Shown one piece after another: positions 1 through 6,957 of a stretch of DNA of 11,740 nt. Position 1 is the first letter of the stretch; each line of letters starts with the position of its first letter. The stretch is from Prevotellaceae bacterium UBA1786. Lineage in GTDB: Bacteria > Bacteroidota > Bacteroidia > Bacteroidales > Bacteroidaceae. The DNA lies in assembly GCA_002314525.1 (NCBI GenBank), contig DCGE01000160.1, positions 2,107-13,846 of the forward strand. Reading direction: 5' to 3'. The notes below the pieces were generated by a model. It searched no databases. It saw only the letters and a program-made list of their open reading frames with translations, and was not told the origin of the DNA. The position numbers were made by a program, and so were the translations under genes.

Positions 1-2
1 GC

Positions 3-1295
3 GTAATTATTGCCATGCTTCTGGCAAACCTGCCGGCAACGAGAGAGGTTTACAGACATTTCCTTGAGACCAACCTTTCCGCTACAATTCAGAGTCCTAT
101 CCAAGCCGACGGTACCCGTGTAATCGACTGGACATTCCCTAAAGACATGAACATCGAGAAGTTCATCAACGACTTCCTCATGGTCATATTCTTCTTCACC
201 GTAGGACTTGAAATCAAGCGTGAACTGGTCAATGGAGAGCTGTCCTCTCCAAAGAAGGCAATGCTTCCCGTCATTGCAGCAGCAGGCGGTATGGCAGTAC
301 CGGCATTGATATTCATACTGTTCAACTATGGTACTGACTCATCAAGCGGATGGGGAATACCAACAGCAACCGATATTGCCTTTGCTGTCGGAATCATGTC
401 AATACTTGGGAATCGAGTCCCCGTTTCGCTGAAGATATTCCTGACAGCCCTTGCAATTGCCGATGATCTTGGAGCAATACTCGTCGTAGCACTGTTCTAT
501 GGAGGCAATGTCAATCTGCCGTTGCTCTGCGTGGCACTTGTCATACTGATTTTCCTCATATTGCTCAATCAACTGGGAGAGAACCGTATGATGTGGTATC
601 TTGTGCCTGCAGTCGCCATGTGGTTCATCTTTTATTATTCAGGTATCCATTCCACAATGTCAGGCGTAGTCATGGCTATGACCATCCCGATGAAACCGAG
701 ATATTCGCCTGTCTATCTGACACGACGTACAAAGGAATACAAGCAGAGATTGTTGATGTACCGCACAGACGAGCCATTCCCTAACGACAAACAACGCGAC
801 TGCCTGCGACGCATGAGTTTCATCAACCTCAATGCCATGGGAATGAGTTCACGACTTGAGCACACACTCTACCCATACGTCAACTACATCATCATGCCGA
901 TCTTCGCACTGGCAAATGCCGGAGTTGAGATTCCAGATCTGAGTTATTTCAATATCTTCCAGTACAGTCCTGAGATCGGTTCCGTAGGAATGGGAGTATT
1001 CTTCGGTCTGCTGCTCGGAAAGCCAATAGGCATCACTCTGGCAAGTTTCATAGCCATCAAATGTAAGGTAGGTGCCATGCCTGCCGCAGCAAGTTGGAAG
1101 ATGCTGTTTGCCGTAGCATGTCTCGGAGGAATCGGATTCACCATGAGTATCTTCGTCGACACCTTGTCCTTCGGCGATTTTCCACAATACACCGAACATC
1201 TCCGTTCATGCGGTAAGATAGCAGTTCTTCTCGGCTCACTATCAGCCGGCATATTAGGTTCGGTACTGATAAGGATATTTACGAGGAAGGAATAA
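3..1295 (+). CDS. nhaA: Na+/H+ antiporter NhaA (5'-truncated by window edge)
   Basis: This inner-membrane protein exchanges protons for sodium ions and supports pH and sodium homeostasis. The frame is open to the left edge (codons for V-I-I-A precede the Met at 15), and the sequence before that Met already resembles the first NhaA membrane helix, so the true start lies outside the window. Counting from the Met at 15, I see the NhaA signature FTVGLEIKRELVNGEL at about 61-76, TATDIAFAVGI at 117-127, and LTALAIADDLGAI at 143-155. D150 and D151 match the E. coli ion-binding pair D163/D164. The C-terminal IGFTMSIFVD motif is present. About 430 codons are visible, longer than the 388-residue E. coli protein; part of the extra length is a hydrophilic loop rich in Arg, Lys and Asp (about 225-265) before the RLEHTLYPYVN segment. 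It ends in tandem TAA TAA just before a terminator. Confidence 0.95.
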   Translation, partial: VIIAMLLANLPATREVYRHFLETNLSATIQSPIQADGTRVIDWTFPKDMNIEKFINDFLMVIFFFTVGLEIKRELVNGELSSPKKAMLPVIAAAGGMAVPALIFILFNYGTDSSSGWGIPTATDIAFAVGIMSILGNRVPVSLKIFLTALAIADDLGAILVVALFYGGNVNLPLLCVALVILIFLILLNQLGENRMMWYLVPAVAMWFIFYYSGIHSTMSGVVMAMTIPMKPRYSPVYLTRRTKEYKQRLLMYRTDEPFPNDKQRDCLRRMSFINLNAMGMSSRLEHTLYPYVNYIIMPIFALANAGVEIPDLSYFNIFQYSPEIGSVGMGVFFGLLLGKPIGITLASFIAIKCKVGAMPAAASWKMLFAVACLGGIGFTMSIFVDTLSFGDFPQYTEHLRSCGKIAVLLGSLSAGILGSVLIRIFTRKE

Positions 1296-1296
1296 T

Positions 1297-1325
1297 AAAA
1301 ACTCAGCCACTTGGCTGAGTTTTTT
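1297..1325. terminator. Bidirectional intrinsic terminator between nhaA and the MBL-fold gene
   Basis: A perfect 12-bp stem (1297-1308 with 1313-1324) encloses the 4-base loop ACTT. It has A-tracts on the left and T-tracts on the right, so either strand gives a GC-rich hairpin followed by U residues. It lies between the nhaA stop and the stop of the convergent minus-strand gene, only 4 nt from the latter, and should end both transcripts. Confidence 0.9.
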
Positions 1326-1329
1326 GTAT

Positions 1330-2094
1330 TCATATCTTTATCTCAAGACCGTCGTATGCAAGTTGCATACCTGGTGGCAGAAGACTGTTTTCCTCGTCAA
1401 TAGGCAGTACGAAGTGAGACATATGAATGAAGTATGTCTGGTTGGCACCAACGCGTTTTGCAAATTCAACGGCCTGTTCCACAGTTTGATGCGACGGATG
1501 GCTACGATGATGAAGAGCATTGACAACAAGCGTTTCGGTTCCTTCAAGATACTGCCATTCTGTCTCAGGCATGGAACTCATATCGGTGATATAGACAAGT
1601 CTGCCGATGCGGAAACCTACGATAGGCAGTTTGCCGTGCATGACACGGAACGGCAAAACGTCAATATCCCCCACCCTGACAGGCACATGAGGTTCCATAT
1701 GTTCAAGGTTGATGGCTGGCACTCCAGGATAGCGTTTGTCCTTCGGTGTGAAACAATATGGTATTCGCTGACGGAGATGTTCAGCACAATACTCCTCTGC
1801 ATACACGTTCATCTGGAAGAGCTGAACAGGACGTAAGTCATCAAGTCCACCTACATGATCGTAGTGTTCATGAGTGATGAATATTGCATCGATGTGCTGT
1901 GAAAGAAGACCGATAAACTGCTGACGGAAATCAGGACCGCAGTCAATGAGGATACGTGTACCTCCATCGGATTCAATAAGGGAAGAACAACGCAGTCTTC
2001 TGTCGCGAGGATCAGTCGAACTGCATGTTCTGCAACGGCATCCTATCTGTGGTACGCCATTACTGGTTCCAGTGCCAAGAAATCGCAGTTTCAT
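1330..2094 (-). CDS. Metallo-beta-lactamase-fold hydrolase, PhnP-like
   Basis: This is a 254-aa cytosolic metal-dependent hydrolase. The N-terminus FLGTGTSNGVPQIGC is typical of the PhnP/RNase Z branch of the metallo-beta-lactamase superfamily. C19, C21 and C24 form the C-x-C-x2-C group that binds a structural zinc in E. coli PhnP. The metal-binding motif HEHYDH is at 75-80. Further ligand candidates are H153 (VMHGK), D171 (YITDMS), and H224 or H227 (FIHMSH). PhnP itself is a cyclic ribose-phosphate phosphodiesterase of phosphonate breakdown, but no phn genes are nearby, so the substrate cannot be assigned; a phosphodiester is the reasonable guess. The ATG overlaps the murB stop by 4 bases (ATGA at 2094-2091), implying translational coupling as the last gene of the operon. 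Confidence 0.88.
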   Translation of the reverse strand: MKLRFLGTGTSNGVPQIGCRCRTCSSTDPRDRRLRCSSLIESDGGTRILIDCGPDFRQQFIGLLSQHIDAIFITHEHYDHVGGLDDLRPVQLFQMNVYAEEYCAEHLRQRIPYCFTPKDKRYPGVPAINLEHMEPHVPVRVGDIDVLPFRVMHGKLPIVGFRIGRLVYITDMSSMPETEWQYLEGTETLVVNALHHRSHPSHQTVEQAVEFAKRVGANQTYFIHMSHFVLPIDEENSLLPPGMQLAYDGLEIKI

Positions 2095-3092
2095 AGGATG
2101 CGCACTTCAGGATGAATGTCAATACCGAATTTCTCCAGCACGTCGTGGCGCACAGCGTCAGACAATGCCACGATATCACTACCACTTGCACCACCGAGAT
2201 TGACAAGCACCAACGCCTGACGTTCATAGACACCAGCGCGTCCGAGAGAGCGACCTTTCCATCCACACTGTTCAATCATCCATCCGGCAGGTATCTTCAC
2301 CCCACCATCCTGCTCATAGAACGGCATGGAAGGATAGTCTTGCTGGATACGTAGAAAAACAGACCTATCGACAATGGGATTCATGAAGAACGAACCGGCA
2401 TTGCCGAGCACTGACGGATCAGGCAACTTTGAGTTGCGTATGGAAATGACGGCATTCCGTACATCCACAGGAGAGAGGCAGGATTCAAAGTCATCACCCA
2501 TGGATTCCTGAAGATATTTCCTCAATCCACCGTAATCAAGACGAGGTGAGAACTCAGTATCAAGACGGAAACAGACTCTTGTCACAGCAACCTTGTCCTT
2601 GAGTTCATTCTTGAAGACGCTCTGACGATAGCTGTACCCAAGTTCATCGGCATTCTTCCTGACAAGAGAGCCGTCAGACAGACAAACATATTCCACCCAT
2701 TCTATGACATCCTTAGCCTCGACACCATATGCGCCGATATTCTGAACGGCAGCAGAGCCCACTTCACCAGGAATAAGGGAGAGGTTCTCAATGCCGGAAA
2801 AACCGTTGTCAACAGTCCAACTTACGAAGTCGTCCCATATCTCGCCTGCACCGACTATTACTTCAGGACCTTCAATACTGATTCCCTTGATAGCACAGTG
2901 CAGAACTGTCCCATCGTAGTCATGAGTGAACAGCATATTGCTTCCGCGACCTAATATAATATAAGGTGAAGACAGAGTCTTTGAAATATCACGCAGATCA
3001 TCCACACACTCGTATTCAATGAACCACCTCGCTTTGACATCAAGGCCGAACGTATTGAACTGCTTCAAACTGAAATCAGAATAACGCTTCAT
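2091..3092 (-). CDS. murB: UDP-N-acetylmuramate dehydrogenase (MurB)
   Basis: MurB reduces UDP-GlcNAc-enolpyruvate to UDP-N-acetylmuramate with NADPH and FAD, a committed cytosolic step of peptidoglycan synthesis. The 333 residues fit the long, E. coli-like form (342 aa). Motifs in order: NTFGLDV (13-19); the FAD-binding ILGRGSNMLF (46-55); ENLSLIPGEVGSAAVQNIGAYG (from 102); YRQSVFK with R156, matching the catalytic Arg; GNAGSFFMNP with S234, the proton donor; IPAGWMIEQCGWKG (267-280); and HPEVRIL with E329, the last catalytic residue. All key residues are intact. The start codon overlaps the upstream lipoprotein stop by 4 bases, and its own stop overlaps the next gene by 4 bases, so this is the middle of a three-gene coupled operon. 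Confidence 0.97.
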   Translation of the reverse strand: MKRYSDFSLKQFNTFGLDVKARWFIEYECVDDLRDISKTLSSPYIILGRGSNMLFTHDYDGTVLHCAIKGISIEGPEVIVGAGEIWDDFVSWTVDNGFSGIENLSLIPGEVGSAAVQNIGAYGVEAKDVIEWVEYVCLSDGSLVRKNADELGYSYRQSVFKNELKDKVAVTRVCFRLDTEFSPRLDYGGLRKYLQESMGDDFESCLSPVDVRNAVISIRNSKLPDPSVLGNAGSFFMNPIVDRSVFLRIQQDYPSMPFYEQDGGVKIPAGWMIEQCGWKGRSLGRAGVYERQALVLVNLGGASGSDIVALSDAVRHDVLEKFGIDIHPEVRIL

Positions 3093-3907
3093 AATTCAAT
3101 CGCATTTAAGAACCATTGTCCATCTTCGCGGCGGAAACGGAATTCAATACTGACACCATTGCTGAAACCCTGAAACAACAGATCACGATTGTCCCCGTCC
3201 TCTACCTTCTGTCCATAGTCGATATTGACCAACACAGGACTGAGAACAGGTTTGTCAGACATGAATTCTGTCCAGATATCCGGAGTAACGACGCTGTCAA
3301 CCTCCTCGTCGCCCTCCTGAGCTTCAACGGTAAATGTCACACCATCCCCAATAGCATCAATCTGAGCAATCGTGTCATTGACAAAGCGATCGTAGAACCT
3401 GAAGAAATCAGCATTGGGAGAATCAACAAGACTGGATTCAGTGCGATCAATCAGAAGCCACTCACCATCAACCTTCCAGAAATTGAACCTGTCAACATTA
3501 AGGCTGTCGAGGTATATCCATTCAACACTTACCTTTCTGAGAGTGGTATCTTTGAGGAGAGCCAAATCCTTTCTGTGCTCGAAAATTACGGTGAAGAAAT
3601 CGCGTGTGGAGAAATGGCCGAATATGGAGCCCTTATGTTTCTTCATGGGATAGTCAGTACGTAAGCGCTGGAACTTCACATCAGAGATGAAGTTATAGAA
3701 GAAATCGTTGAACAGCTCATCGGCACGTACCGAAACAGGCTGTTCCTCGAGCAATATCAGAGAGTCTGACGTTTCAGCCAAACTGTCATCCTCAACCAAA
3801 AGAGAATCTTCTTCCGTGACATTTCCCGTCTTGCCGCCGGCACAAGCATTAAAGAACACTGCAGCAGCACTCAGGAAGACAAAATAAAAACAATATTTTC
3901 TGACCAT
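3089..3907 (-). CDS. DUF4348-type lipoprotein, function unknown
   Basis: This 272-aa protein has a lipoprotein signal: basic MVRK, a hydrophobic stretch, then the lipobox F-N-A-C with the lipidated cysteine at residue 22. An acidic linker rich in Glu, Asp and Ser (about 28-55) follows, then a globular part. The overall pattern (RADELFNDFFYNF, a central KDTT...V..IY segment, VTPDIWTEF, a C-terminal GQWFLN) matches my recollection of the Bacteroidota-restricted DUF4348 family; no biochemical role is known to me. I chose the ATG at 3907 over an in-frame TTG one codon earlier. The gene heads an operon with murB and the MBL-fold gene. A cell-envelope role is plausible from that context and from lipidation, but it is inference. 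Confidence 0.75.
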   Translation of the reverse strand: MVRKYCFYFVFLSAAAVFFNACAGGKTGNVTEEDSLLVEDDSLAETSDSLILLEEQPVSVRADELFNDFFYNFISDVKFQRLRTDYPMKKHKGSIFGHFSTRDFFTVIFEHRKDLALLKDTTLRKVSVEWIYLDSLNVDRFNFWKVDGEWLLIDRTESSLVDSPNADFFRFYDRFVNDTIAQIDAIGDGVTFTVEAQEGDEEVDSVVTPDIWTEFMSDKPVLSPVLVNIDYGQKVEDGDNRDLLFQGFSNGVSIEFRFRREDGQWFLNAIEL

Positions 3908-3932
3908 CAACTGACCATATTCAAAACCGATG

Positions 3933-3940
3933 CAAAATTA
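3933..3940 (-). promoter_or_regulatory. Possible -7 element (TAATTTTG) for the lipoprotein-murB-MBL operon
   Basis: On the minus strand TAATTTTG fits the Bacteroidota -7 consensus TAnnTTTG and lies 25 bases before the ATG at 3907. Upstream there is only an ATTG about 17 bases away, so the -33 half is weak. The position between divergent genes makes a promoter here expected. Confidence 0.45.
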
Positions 3941-4024
3941 CTAAAAAAACATGACATGCAATCATTTTATTTATTTATCAATCGGTTTTTTTGAATTAAA
4001 TTTTCAATTTCCGATAAAAAGCAC

Positions 4025-4032
4025 TAACTTTG
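4025..4032 (+). promoter_or_regulatory. -7 element (TAACTTTG) for pheS
   Basis: TAACTTTG is an exact match to TAnnTTTG and lies 21 bases before the pheS ATG, leaving a very short AT-rich leader. The -33 position holds a run of T (4001-4004, 20-base spacer) rather than TTTG. The region 3908-4053 has no other gene and holds the divergent promoters. Confidence 0.6.
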
Positions 4033-4053
4033 CATGAAAATTAATATAATACA

Positions 4054-5079
4054 ATGCTTGAAAAAATCCAAAGCCTGTTGGCTGAAGTAGAAACCCTACA
4101 GGCAACCAACGCAGAAGAACTTGAGAATCTTCGAATCAAATATCTGAGTAAGAAAGGTGCACTCAACGCACTGATGGCTGATTTCCGTGATGTACCTGCT
4201 GAGCAGAAGAAGGAAGTTGGCATGCGTATCAACGAACTGAAGACACGTGCCTTCGATAAAATCAACTCCCTACGGGCACAGTTGGAGAGTACTGACAACG
4301 ATGCTGAAATCGACAGCCTCGACATCACTCGCACCGCCTACCCTATCGAACTCGGTTCGCGCCATCCACTTTCTATTGTAAAGAACGAAATCATAGACAT
4401 CTTCTCACGCCTTGGTTTCTCACTTGCTGAAGGACCGGAAGTAGAAGACGACTGGCACGTATTCGGAGCTATGAACTTTGCAGAAGACCATCCGGCACGC
4501 GATATGCAGGATACCTTCTTCATCGAAAGTCATCCTGACGTGATTCTGCGTACACACACATCTTCAGTTCAGAGTCGTGTGATGGAACACACACAACCAC
4601 CTATCCGCATCATCTGTCCGGGACGTGTATATAGAAACGAGGCAATCAGCGCACGCGCACACTGTTTCTTCCATCAGGTGGAAGGACTCTACGTTGACAA
4701 GGACGTAAGTTTCACAGATCTGAAACAAGTACTCCTGCTCTTCGCACGCGAGATGTTTGGTGAAGACACACAGATCCGTCTCCGCCCTTCATACTTCCCA
4801 TTCACCGAACCAAGTGCCGAGATGGATATCAGTTGCCATCTCTGCGGAGGAAAAGGCTGCTCATTCTGCAAGGGGACAGGATGGGTTGAAATCCTCGGAT
4901 GCGGAATGGTTCACCCTTCAGTACTTGAATTGAACGGTATCGACAGTAAGATTTACAAAGGATTTGCATTCGGCATGGGAGTAGAACGAATCACCAATCT
5001 GAAGTATCAGGTGAAGGATTTGCGTATGTTCTCGGAGAACGACAAGCGCTTTTTGGAAGAATTTACCGCTGCAAACTGA
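4054..5079 (+). CDS. pheS: Phenylalanine-tRNA ligase alpha subunit
   Basis: PheS is the catalytic subunit of the cytosolic alpha2-beta2 enzyme that charges tRNA-Phe; it needs PheT, which is not in this window. At 341 aa it is close to the usual 327-345. Residues 1-85 form the N-terminal coiled-coil tRNA-binding arm. The catalytic core begins at YPIELGSRHPLS (97-108). Class II motif 2 lies around VYRNEAISARAHCFFHQVEG (192-211), and motif 3 is GFAFGMGVER (303-312). A305 corresponds to E. coli A294, the residue that shapes the Phe pocket. Residues 261-272 carry a C-x2-C-x4-C-x2-C cluster (C261, C264, C269, C272) seen in many bacterial PheS proteins and plausibly a small metal-binding loop. The ATG is preceded by an A-rich leader and a -7 element, without a Shine-Dalgarno site. 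It ends in TGA with no convincing terminator before the tRNA promoter. Confidence 0.97.
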   Translation: MLEKIQSLLAEVETLQATNAEELENLRIKYLSKKGALNALMADFRDVPAEQKKEVGMRINELKTRAFDKINSLRAQLESTDNDAEIDSLDITRTAYPIELGSRHPLSIVKNEIIDIFSRLGFSLAEGPEVEDDWHVFGAMNFAEDHPARDMQDTFFIESHPDVILRTHTSSVQSRVMEHTQPPIRIICPGRVYRNEAISARAHCFFHQVEGLYVDKDVSFTDLKQVLLLFAREMFGEDTQIRLRPSYFPFTEPSAEMDISCHLCGGKGCSFCKGTGWVEILGCGMVHPSVLELNGIDSKIYKGFAFGMGVERITNLKYQVKDLRMFSENDKRFLEEFTAAN

Positions 5080-5106
5080 TTTTTTTGAAAAAAAAGCGCG
5101 AAAAGT

Positions 5107-5137
5107 TTTGGTAGTTCAAAAAAAAGCAGTACCTTTG
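5107..5137 (+). promoter_or_regulatory. Bacteroidota-type promoter for tRNA-Asp
   Basis: A -33 TTTG (5107-5110) and a -7 TACCTTTG (5130-5137) are separated by 19 bases, an ideal match. Transcription should begin about 5-10 bases downstream, leaving a leader of about 40-45 bases to be trimmed from the tRNA. Confidence 0.85.
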
Positions 5138-5187
5138 CACTCGCGTTTGAGAGATAACGACAACGAACTAAAAAAACAAACAAAAAC

Positions 5188-5261
5188 GGTGCGTTAGTTC
5201 AGTTGGTTAGAATATCTGCCTGTCACGCAGGGGGTCACGAGTTCGAGTCTCGTACGCACCG
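5188..5261 (+). tRNA. tRNA-Asp (anticodon GTC)
   Basis: The 7-bp acceptor stem pairs GGTGCGT (5188-5194) with ACGCACC (5254-5260), with discriminator G5261. The D arm contains the GTTCAGTTGGTTAGAAT segment. The anticodon stem (5215-5219 with 5227-5231, outermost pair U-G) closes the loop CTGTCAC with anticodon GTC at 5222-5224. The T loop TTCGAGT is canonical. The 3' CCA is not encoded (the next bases are CAAAAA), so it must be added by the CCA-adding enzyme. The gene stands alone with its own promoter and terminator. Confidence 0.97.
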
Positions 5262-5262
5262 C

Positions 5263-5292
5263 AAAAAGGAACTTTTCGGAGTTCCTTTTTTT
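5263..5292 (+). terminator. Intrinsic terminator of the tRNA-Asp gene
   Basis: A perfect stem pairs AAAAAGGAACT (5263-5273) with AGTTCCTTTTT (5280-5290), with loop TTTCGG and further T residues. It begins one base after the tRNA body, so it also sets the 3' end of the precursor. Confidence 0.88.
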
Positions 5293-5320
5293 GTTTATAG
5301 AGAGTTTTTTCGTAACTTTG
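5290..5320 (+). promoter_or_regulatory. Promoter of rpiB, with -33 box inside the tRNA terminator T-tract
   Basis: A -33 TTTG (5290-5293) and a -7 TAACTTTG (5313-5320) have a 19-base spacer. The -33 box is made by the last T residues of the preceding terminator, so the two signals share sequence. The rpiB ATG is 24 bases after the -7 box. Confidence 0.85.
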
Positions 5321-5344
5321 CAATTACAAATCAAAACATAAACA

Positions 5345-5785
5345 ATGAAGTATACTATAGTAGGCATCGCAAGCGATCATGCAGCATTCGGACTCAAGCA
5401 GTTCGTAAAATCCTATCTTGAGGAAAAAGGCATCCAGTATAAAGACTATGGAACCTACACCGAAGAATCATGCAACTATGCAGAATTCGGCCACAAACTC
5501 GCAGAAGGAGTTGAGAAAGGAGAAGTATATCCAGGAATCGCGATGTGCGGTTCGGGAGAAGGAATCAGTATGACGCTCAACAAACATCAGGGCATCCGTG
5601 CAGGACTCTGCTGGATTCCTGAGATTGCTCACCTCATCCGTCAGCACAACGACGCAAACGTACTCGTAATGCCAGGTCGTTTCATCGACAATGACATGGC
5701 ACGGAAGATACTTGATGAGTTCTTCGCTACTGAATTCGAAGGAGGACGTCATCAGCTGAGAGTTGACTCCATCCCATGCAAGTAA
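5345..5785 (+). CDS. rpiB: Ribose-5-phosphate isomerase B (RpiB/LacAB family)
   Basis: RpiB interconverts ribose 5-phosphate and ribulose 5-phosphate in the non-oxidative pentose phosphate pathway, in the cytosol. At 146 aa it matches the family (about 143-150). The N-terminal GIASDHAAFGLK carries D11 and H12, which bind the sugar. MCGSGEGISM (67-76) contains the catalytic C68 (E. coli C66) and the anion-binding loop, with Ser at position 70 where E. coli has Thr. HNDANVLVMPGR (101-112) supplies the ring-opening His and the conserved Asn. R135 and R139 near the C-terminus fit the phosphate-binding arginines. A LacA/LacB-type galactose-6-phosphate isomerase is unlikely, since those come as a pair. 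The gene is monocistronic between its own promoter and terminator. Confidence 0.93.
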   Translation: MKYTIVGIASDHAAFGLKQFVKSYLEEKGIQYKDYGTYTEESCNYAEFGHKLAEGVEKGEVYPGIAMCGSGEGISMTLNKHQGIRAGLCWIPEIAHLIRQHNDANVLVMPGRFIDNDMARKILDEFFATEFEGGRHQLRVDSIPCK

Positions 5786-5802
5786 ACAAGCGTACCTATA
5801 AT

Positions 5803-5836
5803 AGAAAAGGTGAAGGACACGTCCTTCACCTTTTCT
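5803..5836. terminator. Bidirectional terminator between rpiB and galM
   Basis: A perfect inverted repeat pairs AGAAAAGGTGAAGGAC (5803-5818) with GTCCTTCACCTTTTCT (5821-5836) around a 2-base centre. Flanking A and T runs allow termination on both strands. It ends 3 nt from the galM stop. Confidence 0.85.
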
Positions 5837-5839
5837 GTT

Positions 5840-6940
5840 TTACTTGAACTTATAGATTACCGTATGGCGGTAGGTCTGACCCGGATGGATTTCTGTTGAA
5901 GGGAATTCCGGATGGTTAGGAGAATCTGGGAACATCTGCGATTCGAGTGCGATGGCATTTCTTGCACCGGTATATACCTGAAGCCCCGGATGGTTGTTCC
6001 ATACTTCCATCGTACGACCCGACTGAGCAGAATAAAGCACTGCTATGAGTTCTATCTGACCTGTCTTGTGAGCAATACAGAAGTTGTTGTCGTACTGACG
6101 AACCTTTCCTTCAGGAATCTCCATTCGCATGCCGAAGCCACCGAAGCCACCCTTCATCTCAACAGTACGATCGCCGATACGAACCGGCTGACGGAAGTCG
6201 TATGGAGTACCTTCGACAGGGAGGAACTTGCCGGTAGGTATGTTTGCACGGTCGGTCTCAGTAATCTGATCAGCATTGATGCAGAGAGTATGATCCATGA
6301 TATCACCGTTGCCGACACCGTTGAGGTTGAAGTAAGTATGGTTTGAAAGATTCACTACCGTCGGTTTGTCTGTAGTAGCCTCATAGCTTATTGAAAGACC
6401 GTTGTCCTTTGTGATGGAGTAAGTGAGAACGGTTGTGAGAGTTCCAGGGAAACCATCAAGTCCATCAGACAGAACACAAGTAAGGACGAGCTTGTCCTTT
6501 GATGCCTTCTTCACATCCCATACAGTATGATCAAAACCCTTTGCACCACCGTGAAGAGTATGCTGACCACTGTTCTTCGTCACGTTGTACTCCGTTTCAC
6601 CCAGTTTGAATTTTCCGTTTGCGATACGGTTTGCATAGCGACCCAATGAAGGACCTACCATTCCCATGTTGTAGCGAGGATACTGATGTATTGACTCGTA
6701 ACCGGTTACAAGGTTGGCAAACTTACCCTCCTTATCAGGAGCAAACATTGAAACCACGAAACCGCCGTAGTTTGTGATCTGAGCAGCAACCTTACCGTTG
6801 GTGATAGTGTAGAGAGCCACCTTCTTACCATCCATGATAGTATCGAACTTAGCGGCATCTACCAACGGGAAAACAACACTTTTAGCAGTCATACCCAGAC
6901 AGGCAGACAGAAGTGCAAAACAAATAAGTAATTTTTTCAT
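5840..6940 (-). CDS. galM: Aldose 1-epimerase (mutarotase) with export signal
   Basis: This enzyme interconverts the alpha and beta anomers of glucose or galactose. Of 366 aa, residues 1-20 are a signal sequence (MKK, then a hydrophobic stretch), so it acts outside the cytoplasm. The cleavage type is ambiguous: L-S-A-C at 11-14 is a fair lipobox, while M-T-A at 17-19 could be a signal peptidase I site. Catalytic residues can be matched to Lactococcus GalM: R105 (ANRIANGKF), H130 (QHTLHGG), H201 as the acid (NLSNHTYFNL), D284 (YDNNF) and E333 as the base (ALESQMFPDSPNHPEFPS). All are present. It starts 17 nt after the interrupted frame upstream, and I see no clear promoter in that gap, so it is probably co-transcribed from the HAD-gene promoter. 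A periplasmic mutarotase would process sugars released by polysaccharide breakdown. Confidence 0.93.
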   Translation of the reverse strand: MKKLLICFALLSACLGMTAKSVVFPLVDAAKFDTIMDGKKVALYTITNGKVAAQITNYGGFVVSMFAPDKEGKFANLVTGYESIHQYPRYNMGMVGPSLGRYANRIANGKFKLGETEYNVTKNSGQHTLHGGAKGFDHTVWDVKKASKDKLVLTCVLSDGLDGFPGTLTTVLTYSITKDNGLSISYEATTDKPTVVNLSNHTYFNLNGVGNGDIMDHTLCINADQITETDRANIPTGKFLPVEGTPYDFRQPVRIGDRTVEMKGGFGGFGMRMEIPEGKVRQYDNNFCIAHKTGQIELIAVLYSAQSGRTMEVWNNHPGLQVYTGARNAIALESQMFPDSPNHPEFPSTEIHPGQTYRHTVIYKFK

Positions 6941-6957
6941 TGTAAAATGTAATATGG

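Noticed and set aside
1324..1836. A 170-codon plus-strand ORF
   Set aside because: It is the shadow of the MBL-fold hydrolase on the opposite strand, whose motifs are intact.
5080..5104. T7/A8 stretch just after pheS as a terminator
   Set aside because: It is only an A/T inverted pair without a GC stem; read-through into the tRNA region is possible.
5912..6346. A 144-codon plus-strand ORF
   Set aside because: It is antisense to galM, which has all its catalytic residues.
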